33,245 bases of DNA from the NCBI RefSeq assembly GCF_001039355.2, contig NW_019776143.1, positions 1-33,245 of the forward strand. The letters run 5' to 3'. The notes below the pieces were generated by a model that was given only the letters and a program-made list of their open reading frames with translations, was not told where the DNA came from and did not search any database. This DNA is from Lingula anatina (taxonomy: Eukaryota; Brachiopoda; Lingulata; Lingulida; Lingulidae). Both the position numbers and the translations under genes were made by a program. The number at the start of each line of letters is the position of its first letter. Positions within the stretch are counted from its first letter, which is position 1. Shown in pieces: positions 30,801 to 33,245 of this stretch.

Positions 30801-33080
30801 CTTAATTATTACAAAAGTTTGTTTTTTTCTTCATTGCTTCAATATTTCAATGTCTGTCAAATACCTCTTCTTCAGGAGCTAAGTAATTGAGTTTAGAAAG
30901 AATTTAGTAAAAGAGTGCCGCTTGTTTTTGATTTGATCACTTGATTGTATTAGGTTTTTATACAAGTTTATCTTTAAATGCTTGTTTTGCTTCAGTTTTT
31001 TTTTCAATGGGTTATTTTGCAAATTAATTCATATTGTCTAGAAAATATACAAATATTATTTTAAAAATTAAGCAATGCACTGATATGATTTTGAAAATGG
31101 ATATTGGTTAAGTTACATGCATATTATTAAAAAAAGGTTACTCAAAAATAAATATAATTCATAAATATTCCCTCTCTTTTTAGACTTGAAATGTGATGCC
31201 TGTAACTTTGGCTTCTTCAACCTGACTTCTACAAACCCTGATGGCTGCAGCCCATGCAACTGTGACCCCCTGGGCTCCAATGACCAGTACTGTGACCCCA
31301 CCACTGGCCAGTGCAGGTGCAAGGACAATGTGGTGGGAAAACAGTGTGACCGCTGTAGTGACGGCTATTACGACTTTGAGGGAGGCTGCAAGCCTTGTGG
31401 GTGTGACGTCCAGGGAACGGTGCCCAATACCATGTGTGACAAGGTCACTGGTCAGTGTGTGTGCAAGGCCAATGTGGAAGGGCGCAGCTGTGACCAGTGT
31501 AAAGAAGGGTTCTTTGACTTTGGAAGAGATGTATCTGTGGGCTGCTCCAGTTGTGACTGTAATCTTGCTGGCACTCTGAACAGCTCCAGCTTGTGTGACA
31601 AGGCCAGTGGCAACTGTGAGTGTAAGAGCAATGTTCAGGGCAGGACTTGTAACCAGTGTCGTGGAAACACGTGGAACCTGAACCTGACCAATCCTGATGG
31701 GTGTGAGTCATGTGATTGTGATGTCACGGGCACACAGGAAGGCAATGAGAAACCGCCCAATGAACTGACATGTGACCAAAACTCGGGGCAGTGCACCTGT
31801 CTGTCACAGCGGAGGGGGAGAAGGTGTGAGGAATGTGAATCTGGTAATGAAACCCTTTCTTATTTACTGAACAAGAGAAAAATTACACATGATCAGTGTG
31901 CAAGATGTTTTTTTATTTGGAGCAAATTTTAAAAATATAGAATCAAAAAATGGTTATAAATAGTGCATATGCCATTGTCCATTAATAAAAAGATTGTATT
32001 TTACATCATATTAAGAATTTTCTTTTTTTCATTATACAGTTATTTTTTCCTAATTAATCAATTTGTCTTAAAGTTTTTAGGTAGAAGTAATGTGACCAAA
32101 TCTCTTAATGAGATAAGTTAATCTTTTTCATGTTTTTTCGAAAATATATGACATTTCTAATGCCTCGGTATTATCAAATGAAACAAATTACCACATGGGT
32201 GGTCGGTACAAGAACAACATGCTTTGTGTTCAATGTCTTCAACTGCATATAACTCTGTTACAGTTCAAGGACAATAATATTCCTCTGTATCTTGTGTCCT
32301 AGGTTGGTACATCAACAACGTCCCTGGTGGTGGCTGCCTGAACTGTGACTGTCATCGGCAAGGTGCTATCACTGGAACTGTGTGTAATTCTGTCACTGGG
32401 CAGTGCCAGTGTAAAGCACAGGGGTCAGGGGTCACAGGAAGGAGGTGTGACACCTGTCAAGACAAGTACTATAATTTTGACCCTGGAAGAGGAGAGTAAG
32501 TTTATTGTTGGGTTGATTTATTGGTTAAACAGACTGCCACATTTTAATTTTTTTTTCGTTTTGGTATTGCCAGGTGAAGTACATCACCACTTATAAAAAC
32601 TAAATGCACTGAGTTAGATAAAGTAATGTATTTCATTAATTTGAGTCTTCTTCTTTTATTCAATCTCAATAGCATCTAATATTCTGATAGTCTGTTACTA
32701 ATGTTTTGTCCCATGCTAAAAACAAGCATAAAAAGCCAATCAGTAACATTGAACAACATCCATTGTCCCCCCCTGCCCCTCCCCCCCCCCAAAAAAAAAA
32801 TGTTTTATGAGTTAATGTTGATTTTAAAAAATTTAAAGTTAAGTGAGGTGTTTAAAAAATTAAGTAACAACTGTAAAAGTTGAATTCAATAGTAACACAT
32901 TCTGTGATAATTTCAGATGTGAGCCATGTCGCTGTAACCCAGCTGGTAGTTTGAATGACACATGTCATGCTATGACAGGGCAGTGTGAATGTAAGGAGTT
33001 TGTCACCTCCCTCAAGTGTGACCAGTGTAAGCCAGACTCCAGTGTACTAGAGGCCGAAAACCCTTATGGCTGCAGTAAAA
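21328..33080 (+). CDS. USH2A: Usherin (USH2A) orthologue, N-terminal part of gene (13 coding exons, 3' end outside window)
   Basis: Thirteen exons with GT/AG borders join in frame to about 1053 residues. Order: signal peptide 1-27, cysteine-rich N-terminus 28-130, LamG-like domain about 130-262, laminin N-terminal domain about 290-508, then ten laminin EGF-like repeats from about 510 to 1053. This is the domain order of vertebrate usherin at nearly the same length, up to the point where its FN3 repeats begin. Distinctive strings include CGIPSRSAYC, CRCPPSHPRVKPF, LVFYVVLQFYSP-like LamN core, HNDFYNTPDLYQFVKASQ and ERCQPLYNDKAF. In vertebrates usherin is a very large membrane protein linking cilia or stereocilia to matrix and partners (established knowledge); that role here is inference. 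An in-frame TGA at 21322-21324 supports the chosen ATG. The FN3/LamG/transmembrane part lies right of the window. Confidence 0.95.
21819..23565. other. USH2A intron 1
   Basis: 1.75 kb, AT-rich, holding MITE A3 at 22805-23023. The rest shows no feature. Confidence 0.75.
22805..23023. mobile_element. MITE-like element A3, related to A1 and A2
   Basis: 219 bp with inverted ends GGCTGCATTCACAACCAG and CTGGTTGCGAATGCAGCC, extending inward through GACTAACTAGTCTG and CTAGTCTGCATATCAG. The inner core GGATCAAATATGGTGTGACC matches A1 and A2. It lies in USH2A intron 1. No clear target-site duplication. Confidence 0.75.
23566..23725 (+). CDS. USH2A: USH2A exon 2: LamG-like domain
   Basis: Acceptor TTTTCAG, donor GTAAGT. 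Reads TIYQKVGDNSKTILQVRVS, then IHIYYSTSSGFYHL and WTHLGIQ, strands of a LamG/pentraxin-like fold. Phase 2 to 0. Confidence 0.9.
24501..24602. repeat. Inverted repeat, possible hairpin
   Basis: Arms ACTAACAGCAGAGAT (about 24510-24524) and ATCTCTGCTGTTA (24578-24590), extended on the outside by ATATACTG and its near complement, with a loop of about 53 nt. In USH2A intron 2. Could be a small MITE. Confidence 0.6.
24861..25427. mobile_element. MITE-like element C with nested palindromes, 567 bp
   Basis: Terminal inverted repeats of about 38 bp: ACGCTCGGCTGTCACCTTGA then TTGGATAGTAA on the left (24868 on), and the reverse complement at 25390-25420. An inner pair, AATTGGTCCTCTCTACAAT (25281 on) and its partner ending 25388, is also inverted. 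GC content is higher than the surrounding intron (USH2A intron 2). Confidence 0.78.
26437..26569 (+). CDS. USH2A: USH2A exon 3: end of LamG-like domain
   Basis: Acceptor ATATTTCAG, donor GTGAGG. Reads VYGTALSVFLNGLGVGFAAS, then TATEVRVGQAVNG, matching SFFINGVE...VQIGQSLNG of the vertebrate protein. 133 nt, phase 0 to 1. Confidence 0.92.
26917..26971. repeat. (CT)n-rich tract
   Basis: Pyrimidine-rich TCTC tract in USH2A intron 3, 50 bp upstream of the exon 4 acceptor; it may add to the polypyrimidine signal. Confidence 0.8.
27025..27359 (+). CDS. USH2A: USH2A exon 4: LamG end and start of laminin N-terminal domain
   Basis: Reads FLGRLQGFRFYPVTLTNREI, CRCPPSHPRVKPF, RFCIKNG, HPLEFLNDGD, WVSSFLDDVTITIDLQDEFQ. 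The HPLxFxNDxDxxxxWVS string is typical of the usherin LamN domain. Phase 1 to 0; donor GTATAT. Confidence 0.94.
27579..27695 (+). repeat. Direct duplication 3, copy a
   Basis: An AT run followed by GTTTATGTATGTGTGTGTCT and about 90 more bases, matching 27697-27828 with two visible substitutions. It ends at the N at 27696. Lies in USH2A intron 4. Confidence 0.9.
27696..27696. other. Single N, contig join
   Basis: Between the two copies of duplication 3, in USH2A intron 4. Confidence 0.8.
27697..27828 (+). repeat. Direct duplication 3, copy b
   Basis: Starts right after the N with a longer AT run and leads directly into the acceptor of USH2A exon 5. The true intron probably holds one copy. 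Confidence 0.9.
27841..28028 (+). CDS. USH2A: USH2A exon 5: laminin N-terminal domain
   Basis: Acceptor ATTCTTTCAG, donor GTGAGT. Reads VFYVVLQFYSPLPTTVTIER, then WERWQLYASDCNAVF and SVNCLQFGS, the central LamN core (QF.SP.P....I.R....W..WQ..A..C). Phase 0 to 2. Confidence 0.95.
28636..28688. repeat. (CA)n microsatellite
   Basis: Interrupted CA tract in USH2A intron 5 (28029-28755). That intron also has a threefold ATTGTCTTAATTA tandem repeat near 28570-28603 and nothing else recognised. Confidence 0.95.
28756..28974 (+). CDS. USH2A: USH2A exon 6: end of laminin N-terminal domain
   Basis: Acceptor ATCCCCAG, donor GTAAGG. Reads GNVTFNLLAPEPVPRPGHND, FYNTPDLYQFVKASQVRVRL and HRYYGLQEYIVTAR, matching the NVTFxxLxPxPxxRPGxNxFYNTP segment of usherin. 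Phase 2 to 2. Confidence 0.96.
28975..29300. other. USH2A intron 6
   Basis: AT-rich; nothing recognised. Confidence 0.7.
29301..29394 (+). CDS. USH2A: USH2A exon 7: laminin EGF repeat 1, first half
   Basis: Reads CQCHGHAEDCDTSTSPYRCN, then CLLDSHTEGNK: C.CHGHA..CD...P..C.C, the start of the first laminin-type EGF repeat after a LamN domain. Phase 2 to 0, acceptor TATTTCAG, donor GTAACA. Confidence 0.94.
29658..29898 (+). CDS. USH2A: USH2A exon 8: laminin EGF repeats 1-2
   Basis: Reads CERCQPLYNDKAFTVGD, NCKPCQCYNHASSCVYN, EEHNRGGGGMCINCQHNT and CDRCIVEFYRP. The H.RGGGG.C..C.HNT.G..C..C pattern is the second laminin EGF repeat. Phase 0 to 1; donor GTAGGG. Confidence 0.95.
29899..30321. other. 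USH2A intron 8
   Basis: AT-rich; nothing recognised. Confidence 0.7.
30322..30407 (+). CDS. USH2A: USH2A exon 9: end of EGF repeat 2, start of repeat 3
   Basis: An 86-nt exon between TTTATTCCAG and GTACAC, reading KSLFDVDVCSPCGCYAGGVL then NGNMDCEK. Phase 1 to 0. Confidence 0.9.
30588..30783 (+). CDS. USH2A: USH2A exon 10: laminin EGF repeats 3-4
   Basis: Reads EGGQCYCKDYVGGRQCSECK, GYFNLQPSSDVGCEACNC and TTGQCNCKANVR. Acceptor CATTCCAG, donor GTAAGT; ends phase 1. Confidence 0.93.
30784..31183. other. USH2A intron 10
   Basis: AT-rich; nothing recognised. Confidence 0.7.
31184..31843 (+). CDS. USH2A: USH2A exon 11: laminin EGF repeats 4-8 (large symmetric exon)
   Basis: A 660-nt exon, a multiple of three and phase 1 at both ends, holding the end of repeat 4, repeats 5-7 whole and most of repeat 8. 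Each repeat follows C.C...G......C....G.C.CK..V.G..C..C..G.......GC. It sits where human exon 13 lies and shares its phase. Acceptor TTTTTAG, donor GTAATG. Confidence 0.95.
31844..32302. other. USH2A intron 11
   Basis: AT-rich; nothing recognised. Confidence 0.7.
32303..32495 (+). CDS. USH2A: USH2A exon 12: end of EGF repeat 8, repeat 9
   Basis: Acceptor TGTCCTAG, donor GTAAGT. Reads WYINNVPGGGCLNCDCHRQ, TGQCQCKAQGSG, RRCDTCQDKYYNFDPGRG. Phase 1 to 2. Confidence 0.93.
32496..32916. other. USH2A intron 12
   Basis: AT-rich with a C run then an A run near 32767-32800; nothing else recognised. Confidence 0.7.
32917..33080 (+). CDS. USH2A: USH2A exon 13: laminin EGF repeats 9-10, last exon in the window
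   Basis: Acceptor AATTTCAG, donor GTAAGT. Reads CEPCRCNPAGSLNDTCHAMT, GQCECKEFVTSLKCDQCKP and NPYGCSK. It closes the tenth repeat; in the vertebrate protein GCSK likewise marks the end of the EGF block before FN3. Ends phase 1. Confidence 0.93.
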
Positions 33081-33099
33081 GTAAGTAACCTCAGAAGAC

Positions 33100-33245
<146 letters not shown>

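Overview
This is a eukaryotic (animal) genomic window with introns, AT-rich spacers, many microsatellites and degenerate transposons. It carries the 5' portions of two multi-exon genes for extracellular proteins, arranged head to head. The domain content and gene structure, short introns of 150-800 bp mixed with two repeat-filled ones, and allele-like sequence differences of 1-3% suggest a marine invertebrate. A lophotrochozoan such as a mollusc or brachiopod is the best guess, but this is inference.

Minus strand, 102-16068 (continues off the left edge): a VWDE-like secreted or surface protein. I could chain 16 exons in one frame with consistent splice phases (2904 nt, 968 codons). The order is signal peptide, D8C (uromodulin/GP2-type) domain, group A SRCR domain, C-type lectin domain, somatomedin B domain, second D8C domain, a short CPPGT linker, the region that precedes the VWD domain in VWDE, and the start of a von Willebrand factor D domain. 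Every module before the VWDE core is bounded by phase-1 introns, as expected from exon shuffling.

Intergenic stretch, 16141-21272: no gene recognised. It holds a 1.2-kb direct duplication, a poly-C/poly-A run, a GC-rich 125-bp insert and a candidate TATA promoter for the right-hand gene.

Plus strand, 21328-33080 (continues off the right edge): usherin, USH2A. Thirteen coding exons (3160 nt, about 1053 residues) join in one frame. They encode a signal peptide, a cysteine-rich N-terminus, a LamG-like domain, a laminin N-terminal domain and ten laminin-type EGF repeats. This is the same order and nearly the same length as the vertebrate protein. The FN3 region lies beyond the window.

The introns hold an RTE-type LINE fragment, a decayed piggyBac-like element with a remnant of its C-terminal cysteine-rich domain, a frameshifted IS630/mariner-type transposase relic, five palindromic MITE-like elements and a diverged long inverted repeat. 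Four single N characters mark contig joins. Three of them sit between near-identical direct copies, so these duplications are most likely unmerged allelic contig ends and not real tandem duplications. I found no CRISPR, tRNA or rRNA and no new enzymatic system. The most notable biology is the shuffled domain architecture of the VWDE-like gene.
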